Source: Vitreoscilla filiformis
GTDB taxonomy: Bacteria; Pseudomonadota; Gammaproteobacteria; Burkholderiales; Burkholderiaceae_C
NCBI RefSeq assembly: GCF_002222655.1
Contig: NZ_CP022424.1
Span: 1-64,000 of the forward strand
DNA: 64,000 bases
Direction: 5' to 3'
Shown: positions 35,761 to 44,151 of the stretch, one piece after another
Layout: every line of letters starts with the position of its first letter
How positions within the stretch are numbered: position 1 is the first letter of the stretch
Translations under genes and position numbers: made by a program
The notes under the pieces: model-generated
Seen by the model: the letters and a program-made list of their open reading frames with translations, nothing else
Databases searched by the model: none
What the model was told of the DNA's origin: nothing

Positions 35761-36771
35761 ATGATCCGTTTCACCCGTCGTGCGCTGTGTGCTGCGCTGG
35801 CTGCTGTGGCCACGCTGGGCGCTGCCAGCGGTTCCGCTTGGGCGCAAGAGCGCACCTTCAAACTGGCGCTGCAAAACCCCAAGGGCCACCCGTTGGAGAT
35901 CGGGGCGAGCAAGTTCGCCGAACTGGTGGCGAAAAAAAGCGGAGGCCGCTTCAAGGTCAACGTCTTCCCCGGTGGCACGCTGGGTGGGGACGCGCCCAAC
36001 GTCTCCGCGCTGCAAGGCGGCACCATCGATTTTGTGCAACTGAATTCGGGCATCTTGGCGTCGCAGGTCAAGGCGTTTGAGGTGTACGACCTGCCGTTTT
36101 TGTTCGCCAACGCTGCCGAGGCCGACGCCGTGGTCGATGGCCCCTTCGGCCAAAAACTCCACGGGATGCTGGCTGAGAAGGGCATCGTCGGGCTGGCGTA
36201 TGTGGAGCTGGGTTTTCGCAACCTCACCAACAGCAAGAAGCCGATCAAAACGGTGGAAGACATCGCGGGCTTGAAGCTGCGGGTCATCCCCAACGCCATC
36301 AACATCGATTGGGTGAAAGCCCTGGGCGCCAACCCGACGCCGCTGGCCTTCCCTGAGCTGTACGCCGCGCTGGAGCAAAAAGCCATCGATGGGCAGGAAA
36401 ACCCGCTCTCGGTGATCTTGGCCAACAAGTTTTTTGAAGTGCAAAAACACCTGGCGGTGACGAACCACCAATACAACCCGCAGTCGCTCATCATGAGCAA
36501 AAAGGTGTGGGACGCGCTGGCCCCCGCCGATCAAAAGCTGATCCAGGATGCAGCGCGGGAGGCGTCGGTGTTCCAACGCAAGGTCAACCGCGACAAGTCG
36601 GCGGACGACCTGCAAGAACTCAAACAAGCCGGCATGCAAGTCACCGAACTCAGCGCCGCCGAGCAAGCCAAGCTGCGCGACAAGCTCAAGCCCGTGATCG
36701 ACAAACACGGCGCCGCCCTGGGCCCGGTGCTGGGTGAGCTGCAAGCCGAACTGGCCAAGCTGCGCAAGTAA
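35761..36771 (+). CDS. TRAP transporter substrate-binding protein (DctP type)
   Basis: A 336-residue periplasmic protein with signal peptide ending SAWAQ. The specificity helix and carboxylate-binding Arg region fit GLKLRVIPNAINIDWVKALGANPTPLAFPELYAALEQKAIDGQENP, the DctP-family signature. The usual order of dctP before dctQM is reversed here. From the downstream enzymes the ligand is probably quinate, shikimate or a related hydroxylated cyclic acid. Confidence 0.92.
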   Translation: MIRFTRRALCAALAAVATLGAASGSAWAQERTFKLALQNPKGHPLEIGASKFAELVAKKSGGRFKVNVFPGGTLGGDAPNVSALQGGTIDFVQLNSGILASQVKAFEVYDLPFLFANAAEADAVVDGPFGQKLHGMLAEKGIVGLAYVELGFRNLTNSKKPIKTVEDIAGLKLRVIPNAINIDWVKALGANPTPLAFPELYAALEQKAIDGQENPLSVILANKFFEVQKHLAVTNHQYNPQSLIMSKKVWDALAPADQKLIQDAAREASVFQRKVNRDKSADDLQELKQAGMQVTELSAAEQAKLRDKLKPVIDKHGAALGPVLGELQAELAKLRK

Positions 36772-36829
36772 ACCCCCGACAGGTGGCGCCCCGGCCGGGC
36801 GCTGCCCTTGTTTTTCAGAAGGAATGTTC

Positions 36830-37744
36830 ATGAACGCCACGGTCTTGGACCCGGCGCTGGCCGATCTCACGCCTGCGCGACCCGATACGCTGTTGCTGGG
36901 CCTCATTGGTGCGGGGATTCAGCGCTCGCTCACCCCCTCGATGCAGATGGAAGAAGCGCGCCACCACGGTCTGCGTGCGCACTACCAACTCATCGATTTG
37001 GATCGGTTCGGTGGCAGCACGGCCGATTTGGCGCCGTTGCTGTGGTCGGCGCGGGCCATGGGGTTTGCGGGGTTGAACATCACCTACCCGTGCAAACAGG
37101 CGGTGATTCCACACTTGGATGCGCTGTCCGACGAAGCGCGGGCCATGGGCGCGGTCAACACCGTGGTGATTCGGGAGGGGCAGCTCATCGGCCACAACAC
37201 CGATGGCTCGGGCTGGGCGCGTGGGTTCACACGGGCGCTGCCCCAAGCGGATTTGAGCGCGGTGGCATTGCTGGGTGCTGGCGGTGCCGGGGCGGCGATT
37301 GCCCACGCGGCGTTGCGCTTGGGGGTCGAGCGTTTGCGCATCGTCGATGCGGATGCCGGTCGCGCCCAAGCCTTGGCGGATGAACTGAACCGCCTTTACG
37401 CCGGAGCGCGGGCCAGCGCGTCGCCGGATGCCGCGCACGCTTTGGCCGGGGCCAGCGGCCTGATTCACGCCACCCCGACGGGCATGGCCAAACTGCCCGG
37501 CCTGCCGCTGCCAGCCGAGTGGCTGCACGGTGGGTTGTGGGTGTCGGAAGTGGTGTATTTCCCGCTGGAAACCGAGTTGTTGCGCACCGCCCGCGCCCTG
37601 GGCTGCCCGATTTCCGATGGTGGCGGCATGGCCGTGGGTCAGGCGGTGGGTGCGTTTGAGCTGTTCACGGGCCGCACGCCCGACGCGGCGCGTATGGAGC
37701 GCCATTTCCATCAACTCATCGCCCAACGCGAGGCCGACGCATGA
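36830..37744 (+). CDS. shikimate/quinate 5-dehydrogenase (AroE-like)
   Basis: NAD(P)-dependent dehydrogenase, 304 residues, of the AroE/YdiB family. SLTPSMQMEEA is the substrate-binding SxS-type motif, LNITYPCKQAVIPHLD carries the catalytic Lys, and LLGAGGAGAAIAHA is the Rossmann nucleotide loop. The MxxxYPxK variant and the catabolic setting suggest oxidation of quinate or shikimate to dehydroquinate/dehydroshikimate, not the biosynthetic AroE. ATG 36830 has AAGGA six bases upstream. Overlaps the next gene by four bases. Confidence 0.85.
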   Translation: MNATVLDPALADLTPARPDTLLLGLIGAGIQRSLTPSMQMEEARHHGLRAHYQLIDLDRFGGSTADLAPLLWSARAMGFAGLNITYPCKQAVIPHLDALSDEARAMGAVNTVVIREGQLIGHNTDGSGWARGFTRALPQADLSAVALLGAGGAGAAIAHAALRLGVERLRIVDADAGRAQALADELNRLYAGARASASPDAAHALAGASGLIHATPTGMAKLPGLPLPAEWLHGGLWVSEVVYFPLETELLRTARALGCPISDGGGMAVGQAVGAFELFTGRTPDAARMERHFHQLIAQREADA

Positions 37745-38661
37745 ACTCCTCCGCCGCTTTTTTCCCCCACCGCGAAACTTTGGGCGAGCTGCCCAACCCG
37801 CTGGGCCTCCAAGGCATCGAGTTCATCGAATACGCCACGCGCCGCCCGCAGGCGCTGGGCCAACAACTGGAACGCTTGGGTTTTGCCCCGGTGGCGCGGC
37901 ATCGTTCGCGTGAGGTGCTGTTGTACCGCCAAGGTGGGATGAACGTCATCGTCAATGCGCATCCGGATGTGGCCGATGGCGGTTTGCACGGTGCGCCGGT
38001 GTCCATGCCTGACGATCAACCGGTGATCGCAGCGGTGGCGTTCCGGGTGCGCGATGCGGCGGCGGCGATGGCACGTGTCACCGAACGCGGTGCCTGGCCG
38101 GTGCCGACGCGGGTGGCGGTGATGGAGCTGAACATCCCGGCGATTCATGGCGTCGGCGGCAGCCGGATTTACTTTGTGGACCGCTGGCGCGAGTTCTCGA
38201 TTTACGACGTGGATTTCGTGCCCATCCCCGGCGTCAACCCCCAGCCGCCGGCGCTGAGTGGGCTGCATTGGTTCGGGCTGGTGCAGTACATCGGTTTCGA
38301 GCGTTTGGCGGATTGGTCGGCGTTTTACGGCGAGCTGTTCGGATTTGCTGAACTGCCGCCCGAGCAAACTTTCGGGGTGTTGACGCAAGGCCGCATCCTG
38401 GCCAGCCCGTGCGGCACCTTGTATTGGCAGTTGATCGAGCCGTCGCCGGATGCGCTGGATGCCGATCCGCAAGAGCTGCTCAACCGCGTGGCCTTTGGCT
38501 GCCCGGACGTGCGCGTCAGCGTGGCGGCGCTGCGCGAACGCGGCATGGAATTTGTGGAGGCGCCCCACGGCGTCCACACCGATGACAAAGGGGCGTTGAC
38601 ACGCGCCGAGTTGGGCCAGATGAGTTTTGAGCTGGTGCGCCACGTCGCTCCGGCGGCTTGA
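37741..38661 (+). CDS. HPPD-like VOC-fold protein of the dehydroshikimate pathway
   Basis: A 306-residue two-module VOC protein resembling 4-hydroxyphenylpyruvate dioxygenase (NPLGLQGIEFIEYAT at the N-terminus, LHWFGLVQYIGFERL, and GQMSFELVRHVA at the C-terminus). It lies between quinate/shikimate dehydrogenase and dehydroshikimate dehydratase. In QsuB-type enzymes an HPPD-like domain is fused to the dehydratase; here the two parts are separate genes, with the HPPD-like part first. Shorter than true HPPD (about 350), so tyrosine catabolism is less likely. The catalytic role is inferred. Confidence 0.75.
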   Translation: MNSSAAFFPHRETLGELPNPLGLQGIEFIEYATRRPQALGQQLERLGFAPVARHRSREVLLYRQGGMNVIVNAHPDVADGGLHGAPVSMPDDQPVIAAVAFRVRDAAAAMARVTERGAWPVPTRVAVMELNIPAIHGVGGSRIYFVDRWREFSIYDVDFVPIPGVNPQPPALSGLHWFGLVQYIGFERLADWSAFYGELFGFAELPPEQTFGVLTQGRILASPCGTLYWQLIEPSPDALDADPQELLNRVAFGCPDVRVSVAALRERGMEFVEAPHGVHTDDKGALTRAELGQMSFELVRHVAPAA

Positions 38662-38676
38662 GCGGAAGGGGCAGCG

Positions 38677-39588
38677 ATGAACACAGCGTTGTTGCACGAG
38701 GCCGGCCACTTCGCCGATTTCGGCATGGACACGATCAGCCTGGCCGGTTCACTCGAAACCAAGCTGCACGCGATGCGTGCCGCCGGTTTTGGTCAGGTGA
38801 TGCTGGCGGCACGGGACATCGTCGGTCACCCCGGTGGCATTGATGCGGCGGTGGCGGCGGTCAAAGCCAGTGGGTTGCGCGTGACGGGGTTTCAAGTGCT
38901 GCGGGATTTTGAGGGGCTGTCCGGACACCTGCACGGCTACAAAGTCGAGATCGCCAAGCAGATGATTGGGATGGCCCAGGCCGTGGGCGCCCAGGTGCTG
39001 CTGGCGTGCAGCTCAACCTCCCAGCACGCCAGCGGCGACAGCGAACATCTGGCGCGTGACCTGCGCAAGCTGGCGATGTTGGCGCTGCCACATGGCATCC
39101 GGGTGGCGTTTGAGGCGCTGTCCTGGGGGCGGCATTTGAACGAAGTGCATCAAGCTTGGGAGGTGGTGGAACAAGCCAACATGCCCAACCTGGGGGTGGG
39201 CATCGATTCGTATCACATCCTGGCGACGAACACCTCGCTCAAGGCGCTGGACTGGATCGACCCGGCCAAAATCTACCTGGTGCAACTGGCCGACTTCATG
39301 TGGCAGGAAACGCGCACGCCGCAAGAGCGCATCGAGACGGCGCGGCATTTCCGGGTGTTTCCGGGCGAAGGCGTCCACAGCCAAGCGATCACGGCGCTGG
39401 TGAGCAAACTCGATCAAATGGGCTACCGGGGCGACTACAGCTTCGAAGTGTTCAACGACGATTACACGCAACTGCCGCTGCCGTTTGTGGCGCAGCGGGC
39501 GCGGGCCTCAGCGGTGTGGCTGGCCGAAGGGGTGTTGCGCCGGGGCACGCCGTTGGCGGGGCAAATGCGTTTGCGCCAGCGCGCCTGA
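38677..39588 (+). CDS. 3-dehydroshikimate dehydratase, TIM-barrel type
   Basis: A 303-residue xylose-isomerase-like TIM barrel. FEALSWGRHLN, GVGIDSYHIL, QLADFMWQE and FRVFPGEGVHS carry the metal-binding Glu, Asp, Gln/His and Glu positions of the AsbF/QuiC/QsuB dehydratase group. Product would be protocatechuate, closing the route from quinate/shikimate. It follows the HPPD-like gene by 15 bp. No protocatechuate dioxygenase is present in the window. Confidence 0.82.
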   Translation: MNTALLHEAGHFADFGMDTISLAGSLETKLHAMRAAGFGQVMLAARDIVGHPGGIDAAVAAVKASGLRVTGFQVLRDFEGLSGHLHGYKVEIAKQMIGMAQAVGAQVLLACSSTSQHASGDSEHLARDLRKLAMLALPHGIRVAFEALSWGRHLNEVHQAWEVVEQANMPNLGVGIDSYHILATNTSLKALDWIDPAKIYLVQLADFMWQETRTPQERIETARHFRVFPGEGVHSQAITALVSKLDQMGYRGDYSFEVFNDDYTQLPLPFVAQRARASAVWLAEGVLRRGTPLAGQMRLRQRA

Positions 39589-39640
39589 AACGGCAGGCCC
39601 GACAATCGCCCACGCAACCGAGGACGCAAGGAGACTCCCC

Positions 39641-40093
39641 ATGCCAACACAAACGCAAACGCCGACGCCTTACGAAAAAGACGTGCTCGCTTGGGCCATG
39701 GAGCAAGCGGCGCTGTTGCGTTCGGGCCAGTTTTCCGCGCTGGACATCGAACACATCGCCGAGGAGATTGAGGACGTGGGCAAGAGTGAAAAGCGCGAGC
39801 TGGCCAGTCGCATGGCGGTGCTGATGGCGCACTTGTTGAAGTGGCAGCACCAGCCGGGGCGGCGGGGCAGCAGTTGGCTGCGCACCCTCAAAGAGCAACG
39901 CAAAGCCATTGCCGCCGCGTTGGAGGCCACCCCCAGTCTGCGCGGCTCCCTCACCGATGTGCATTGGCTGCGCGGCACATGGGCCGACGCCGTGGCCAAA
40001 GCGGTGGACGAGACCGGCCTCGACAGCTTTCCTGAAGACTGTCCTTGGACGATGGAACAGGTGCTGTCGGCAGCGTTTTTGCCTGATGCCTGA
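39641..40093 (+). CDS. DUF29 family protein
   Basis: A 150-residue cytoplasmic protein with the DUF29 pattern: YEKDVLAWAMEQAALLRSGQFSALDIEHIAEEIEDVGKSEKRELASRMAVLMAHLLKWQ. Function of the family is unknown; members are often multicopy and appear in mobile or accessory regions. ATG 39641 follows AAGGAGA. No hydrophobic segment. Convergent with the nitronate monooxygenase gene, nine bases away. Confidence 0.85.
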   Translation: MPTQTQTPTPYEKDVLAWAMEQAALLRSGQFSALDIEHIAEEIEDVGKSEKRELASRMAVLMAHLLKWQHQPGRRGSSWLRTLKEQRKAIAAALEATPSLRGSLTDVHWLRGTWADAVAKAVDETGLDSFPEDCPWTMEQVLSAAFLPDA

Positions 40094-40102
40094 CAGGCTG
40101 TG

Positions 40103-41188
40103 TCAGCCCTGGCCCGCAAGCCAGCGCGTCAGTTCCGCTGCGCTACGCCCCAGGCTGGGGCCGAGTGCCCCGCAACGGCTGCCAGCCCACAGCGGCGAAA
40201 AATCGCTGCGGCCTTGCGCCTCTGCCCAAGCGCGCAGCGGCACCAAGGCGGCGCTGGCCAGCGGGAACGCGGGGGCGTCGGCACACATCGGGCCGTGTTC
40301 GCGCATCAAGCGATTGAACAGCCCACGCGCCGGGCGGCCCGACAGCACGTTGGTCAACGCCGTTTGGGCGGCTGCGCTTTCCGGGCCGGCGTCGGCAGCG
40401 GCTTGCAGGGCGGCGCGGTGGAGCGGGCTGGTGTCGGCTTCGGGGCAATGCAAATAAGCAGTGCCGACTTGGGCGGCGCAAGCGCCAGCGGCCAGCACGG
40501 CGGCCACGTCCTGCGGCGAGCCGATGCCCCCGGCGGCGATCACCGGCACCGCAACCGCCGCGCAGATCGCCGGCAGCAGTTCTGCCAACGGGCGCTGCGG
40601 GCCCAGATCGCGCACCGGATCAGCCGTGAGAAAGTGCCCCCGGTGCCCGCCCGCTTCCAGCCCTTGGGCGATCACCGCATCGGCCCCGTGCTGCACCAGC
40701 CAGCGTGCTTCGTCCACCGTGGTGGCGCTGCTCCAAATCTGACAACCCAAAGCGCGCACCCGGGCCAGCAAAGCGGGCGCCGGCAAGCCGAAATGAAAAC
40801 TCACCACCGCTGGGCGTTGGGCCATGGGCAGGCGTTCCAGCACTTCGACCATGGCCGCGCCCAACGGATGGCGTGTCGCCCCAGCGGGCACCTGGGCCCA
40901 GTCGATGCCAGCGGCGCGTGCTTCGGGGGTGAGGCGGGTGCGCCAGCGGGTTTCAACCGCCTCATCGAACACCGGTGGGGTGTGGCAGAAGAAATTCAGG
41001 TTGAAGGGCTTAGCGGGTGCGGCTTCGGCCTGGGCGCTCAGTTCGCGCACCAGTCCTTCGGGCGTCAGCATCCCTGCCGGAATCGAACCCAATCCCCCCG
41101 CCTGGCACACCGCTGCGGCCAAACGGTGCCCCTGTGCGCCGGCCATCGGGGCTTGCACCACGGGCCATGGCCATGTCTTGATCACCAT
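40103..41188 (-). CDS. nitronate monooxygenase (2-nitropropane dioxygenase family)
   Basis: FMN-dependent TIM-barrel enzyme, 361 residues. [19 protein letters not shown] at the N-terminus, VVSFHFGLP, the [11 protein letters not shown] motif with the active-site His, and the phosphate-binding [33 protein letters not shown] are class I NMO features. Oxidises alkyl nitronates such as propionate 3-nitronate, a detoxification role. Divergent from aroQ with about 100 bp between. Confidence 0.88.
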   Translation of the reverse strand: MVIKTWPWPVVQAPMAGAQGHRLAAAVCQAGGLGSIPAGMLTPEGLVRELSAQAEAAPAKPFNLNFFCHTPPVFDEAVETRWRTRLTPEARAAGIDWAQVPAGATRHPLGAAMVEVLERLPMAQRPAVVSFHFGLPAPALLARVRALGCQIWSSATTVDEARWLVQHGADAVIAQGLEAGGHRGHFLTADPVRDLGPQRPLAELLPAICAAVAVPVIAAGGIGSPQDVAAVLAAGACAAQVGTAYLHCPEADTSPLHRAALQAAADAGPESAAAQTALTNVLSGRPARGLFNRLMREHGPMCADAPAFPLASAALVPLRAWAEAQGRSDFSPLWAGSRCGALGPSLGRSAAELTRWLAGQG

Positions 41189-41286
41189 CGAACTCCCCCA
41201 AATTGCCGCCTCCGGCCAGAAACGACGGCGTTACAGTCCCGACCCTGACCGGCCTCTTTTCACGATCTTTCACTTTTTCATTCTCC

Positions 41287-41730
41287 ATGAGCATCCTGCT
41301 GCTGAACGGCCCGAACTTGAACCTGCTGGGCACACGCGAGCCCCACATCTACGGCGCCGATACCCTGGCCGATGTGGAGCGTCGTTTCACGGAAGAAGCT
41401 GTTGCGCTGGGCACCACAGCGGCGTGTTTCCAAAGCAACCACGAAGGCGCACTCATCGACCGCATTCACGCGGCGCGCCTGGATGGCACCCAGGCCATCG
41501 TCATCAACCCGGGCGGTTTGACCCACACCAGCGTGGCCCTGCGTGATGCGCTGGCCGGGGTGGCGTTGCCGGTGGTGGAAATTCACATCAGCAATGTTCA
41601 CAAGCGCGAAGAATTCCGGCATCACAGTTTCATCTCGGGCATTGCGGAGGGGGTGATTGCCGGTTTGGGCGTGATGGGCTACAGCGCCGCGTTGCGTTTT
41701 GCCGTGGCCAAGTTCGCCAAAACCGCCTGA
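41287..41730 (+). CDS. aroQ: type II 3-dehydroquinate dehydratase
   Basis: A 147-residue enzyme converting 3-dehydroquinate to 3-dehydroshikimate in the shikimate pathway. Motifs [19 protein letters not shown] with the catalytic Tyr, [53 protein letters not shown] are complete. It could serve biosynthesis or, given the quinate/shikimate cluster 2 kb away, the catabolic side as well. Confidence 0.95.
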   Translation: MSILLLNGPNLNLLGTREPHIYGADTLADVERRFTEEAVALGTTAACFQSNHEGALIDRIHAARLDGTQAIVINPGGLTHTSVALRDALAGVALPVVEIHISNVHKREEFRHHSFISGIAEGVIAGLGVMGYSAALRFAVAKFAKTA

Positions 41731-41746
41731 GCCGCAGGAGACACAC

Positions 41747-42619
41747 ATGAACGGGCCTGCGAATTCCATGCACCTGCCTCGGCGGCGTGTGCTGGCCATG
41801 TTGTGCGTGCTGGGCGGGGCGAGCGTGCAGACGGGCTGTGCGGTGGTGCCGATGGTGGGCACGATCGTGGTACAGCAGGTCACATCGCTGGTGGTGTCGC
41901 AGTTGGAAGCGGCGTTGTTGCGTTCGTTGCAGACGCTGGCCACGCCGGGCGCCATTGAGCGCGATACGCGACGCCACATCCCGCTGCCGCCGCGTGTGCG
42001 GTTGGTGATCGAGTTGTTGCGCACCGCTGGTCTGAGCCAGGTCGCGGACAGTGTGGACGACCTCGAACACCTCATCAACCAAACCGTGGAGCAGATGGCG
42101 GGGCAGTCTTATCCGCTCTACCAAGAGTTGATCCAAACCTATCCCTGGATGAGCGAGGTGGCTCAAGCGCTGAGCGGATTCGGGTTGCCGGTGGCGGAGG
42201 CGGCTTCCACGCCAGCGGTGGGTGGGCGCCCGTCGGCAGCGGCCTTGTCGTTGCCGGAGCTGTTGCAGTCGCCGGGTGAAGCCATGCGGCGTTTGGCGAT
42301 GGACACGATCCGCGACCGCCTTCACACTTTGGCGCAAGATCAAGCCCGCGCCAACGGTTTAGAAGGTGTGTGGCAAGTGCTGGTGACGGCCCAAACCCCG
42401 CTGCAACTGGAACCGACACCCTTGCAGATGGACGAGCTGCCCAGCTTCTTGGCCGATCAGCTCACGCAGTTGACGTTGCGCGAGATGGATCAAGATCCCG
42501 TGTGGCGCGAGCAGATTCGTCCGCGCATTGAGCAGTTGATTCGCACCGGCCAAGCTGCGCCAACCGAGACGGAGCCTGCTGCGGCGCCGGCGTCGGGGGC
42601 GGCCAGTACGGTGGAGTGA
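41747..42619 (+). CDS. putative exported or lipid-anchored protein of unknown function
   Basis: A 290-residue protein. Basic start (LPRRRVLAMLCVLGGASVQTGC) then a cysteine at about residue 29; the -3 to -1 residues QTG are not a good lipobox, so lipidation is doubtful. The rest is helical and Leu/Gln rich with an Ala/Pro tail. I do not recognise a family. Follows aroQ by 16 bp, probably a shared transcript. Confidence 0.55.
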   Translation: MNGPANSMHLPRRRVLAMLCVLGGASVQTGCAVVPMVGTIVVQQVTSLVVSQLEAALLRSLQTLATPGAIERDTRRHIPLPPRVRLVIELLRTAGLSQVADSVDDLEHLINQTVEQMAGQSYPLYQELIQTYPWMSEVAQALSGFGLPVAEAASTPAVGGRPSAAALSLPELLQSPGEAMRRLAMDTIRDRLHTLAQDQARANGLEGVWQVLVTAQTPLQLEPTPLQMDELPSFLADQLTQLTLREMDQDPVWREQIRPRIEQLIRTGQAAPTETEPAAAPASGAASTVE

Positions 42620-42651
42620 TGTTTTCTCAACCCGTGTGAAGGAGGATGGCA

Positions 42652-43200
42652 ATGCGTTGGATGACTCTTCCCCAGACTTTGGCCGCTTTCGGCCTGCTGC
42701 TCGGTGGCGTGACAGTGGACGCCCAGACGGTGCCGGCAGAAACCGGTTCGTCGATCGGGCCAACGGCGGCACAAGCGGCGCTGGATCTGCACAACCGTGC
42801 GCGCCGCGATGTCGGCACGGCGCCGCTGGCGTGGTCGGCTGAATTGGCGGACTTTGCCCAAAAATGGGCCGACCACCTCGCCAAAGACCAAGGCTGCCGC
42901 ATGGAACATCGCCCACGCAGCGGCCCATGGGGTTCCAAATACGGTGAAAACATCTTCTGGGGCAGCGCTGCCAGCTTCTCCCCCAAAGACGCCGCCAACT
43001 CCTGGTATGGCGAAATCAAAGACTTCAAACCCGGCATCCTCACCGGGGATAACTGGTACAAAACCGGCCACTACACCCAGATGGTGTGGAAAAACACCAC
43101 CCATGTCGGCATGGGTCAGGCGGTGTGTCCGAATGGCGCGATCATCATCGTGGGCAACTACAACCCGCCCGGCAATTACATGGGCCAGTCGCCCTACTGA
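42652..43200 (+). CDS. secreted CAP-domain (SCP/PR-1-like) protein, second copy
   Basis: A 182-residue exported protein with leader ending TVDAQ. CAP motifs: LDLHNRARRDVGTAPLAWSAELADFAQKWA, GENIFWG, TGHYTQMVWKNTTHVGMG with both conserved His residues, and IIVGNYNPPGNYMGQ. GGAGG six bases upstream selects ATG 42652 over 42646. Paralog of the product at 17350; this copy keeps the more canonical HYTQMVW box and C-terminal N-Y-x-P-x-G-N. Confidence 0.88.
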   Translation: MRWMTLPQTLAAFGLLLGGVTVDAQTVPAETGSSIGPTAAQAALDLHNRARRDVGTAPLAWSAELADFAQKWADHLAKDQGCRMEHRPRSGPWGSKYGENIFWGSAASFSPKDAANSWYGEIKDFKPGILTGDNWYKTGHYTQMVWKNTTHVGMGQAVCPNGAIIIVGNYNPPGNYMGQSPY

Positions 43201-43209
43201 CGCCCCACC

Positions 43210-44136
43210 TCACAGCCGCTGCGAAACAGGCGTGTAACCCTGCGCCCCGCTGGCCACCGCCGCCGGCACAGCGGAACCATCCTGCGGGGTCACGGGGAAG
43301 ATGGCATTGATCTGCCCCGTGCCCGAAGCGCCAAAGTAGGGCGTGATGATCTCCACCGGCGCGTCGTAATTCGACCAGCCCAGGGCGCCCAGCAACATGG
43401 CGGTGTCGTGCATGAAACCTTCGCCGTGTCCCTTGCTGGCGTACTCGGGCAGCATCTCGCAAAAATCTTTCCACTGCGCTTTTTCCCACATCTCGATCAC
43501 CCGGCGGTCGAGCTGCTCCAGAAACGGGCTCCAAATTTTGAAAGCGAATTCTGGCGCCAAGCCGTTTTGCGCAAAACGGTGGCTCAAACTGCCGCTGGCC
43601 AAAATCGCCACTTTGCCGTCGTAGTGCTGTTCAATGGCTTGGCGCAGCGCCCAGCCCAAGCGGGCGCTGTCGTTCAAGTAATGCACGGTACACAGCGCCG
43701 AAACTGAAATCACCTTGAAGTGTTGATCCGCGTTCATGTAACGCAGTGGCACCAGGGTGCCATATTCCGGGTCGAGCGTGGTGGCGTCGTGCGCCAAGGT
43801 TTCGACGCCATGCTCGCAGCACACCCGGGCCATGAGTCGGCCCAGCTCGGGGTTGCCCGGTGATTCAAACGCCAGGTTTTTGATGAAGTGCGGCAGCTCG
43901 TTGCTGGTGTACGTGCCTTTGAAATGCGGCGCGCAGTTCAGGTGGTAATTGGCGTTGACCAGCCAATGCGTGTCGAACACCACCAGCGTATCGACGCCCA
44001 ATTCGCGGCAGCGGCGGCCGATTTCGGCGTGGCCGTCGATGGCGTCTTGGCGCGTGCCTTTGCGCGGGCCGTCCAGCTCGCTCAAATACATCGAGGGAAC
44101 GTGGGTGATTTTGGCCGCGAGGGCGAGTTGTCCCAT
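43210..44136 (-). CDS. hpaD: homoprotocatechuate 2,3-dioxygenase
   Basis: Class III extradiol dioxygenase, 308 residues, cleaving 3,4-dihydroxyphenylacetate to 5-carboxymethyl-2-hydroxymuconate semialdehyde. HVPSMYLSE with the N-terminal metal His, VDTLVVFDTHW, GTLVPLRYM, and ASGSLSHRFAQ are characteristic of HpaD. Last gene of the operon in this window, 15 bp after hpaE. Ring-cleavage step, although its gene comes last. Confidence 0.9.
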   Translation of the reverse strand: MGQLALAAKITHVPSMYLSELDGPRKGTRQDAIDGHAEIGRRCRELGVDTLVVFDTHWLVNANYHLNCAPHFKGTYTSNELPHFIKNLAFESPGNPELGRLMARVCCEHGVETLAHDATTLDPEYGTLVPLRYMNADQHFKVISVSALCTVHYLNDSARLGWALRQAIEQHYDGKVAILASGSLSHRFAQNGLAPEFAFKIWSPFLEQLDRRVIEMWEKAQWKDFCEMLPEYASKGHGEGFMHDTAMLLGALGWSNYDAPVEIITPYFGASGTGQINAIFPVTPQDGSAVPAAVASGAQGYTPVSQRL

Positions 44137-44151
44137 GGTGCTGTCTCCTGC

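Noticed and set aside
41747..42619. Confident lipoprotein call
   Set aside because: The residues before the candidate Cys (Q-T-G) do not fit a lipobox, so lipidation was left as uncertain.
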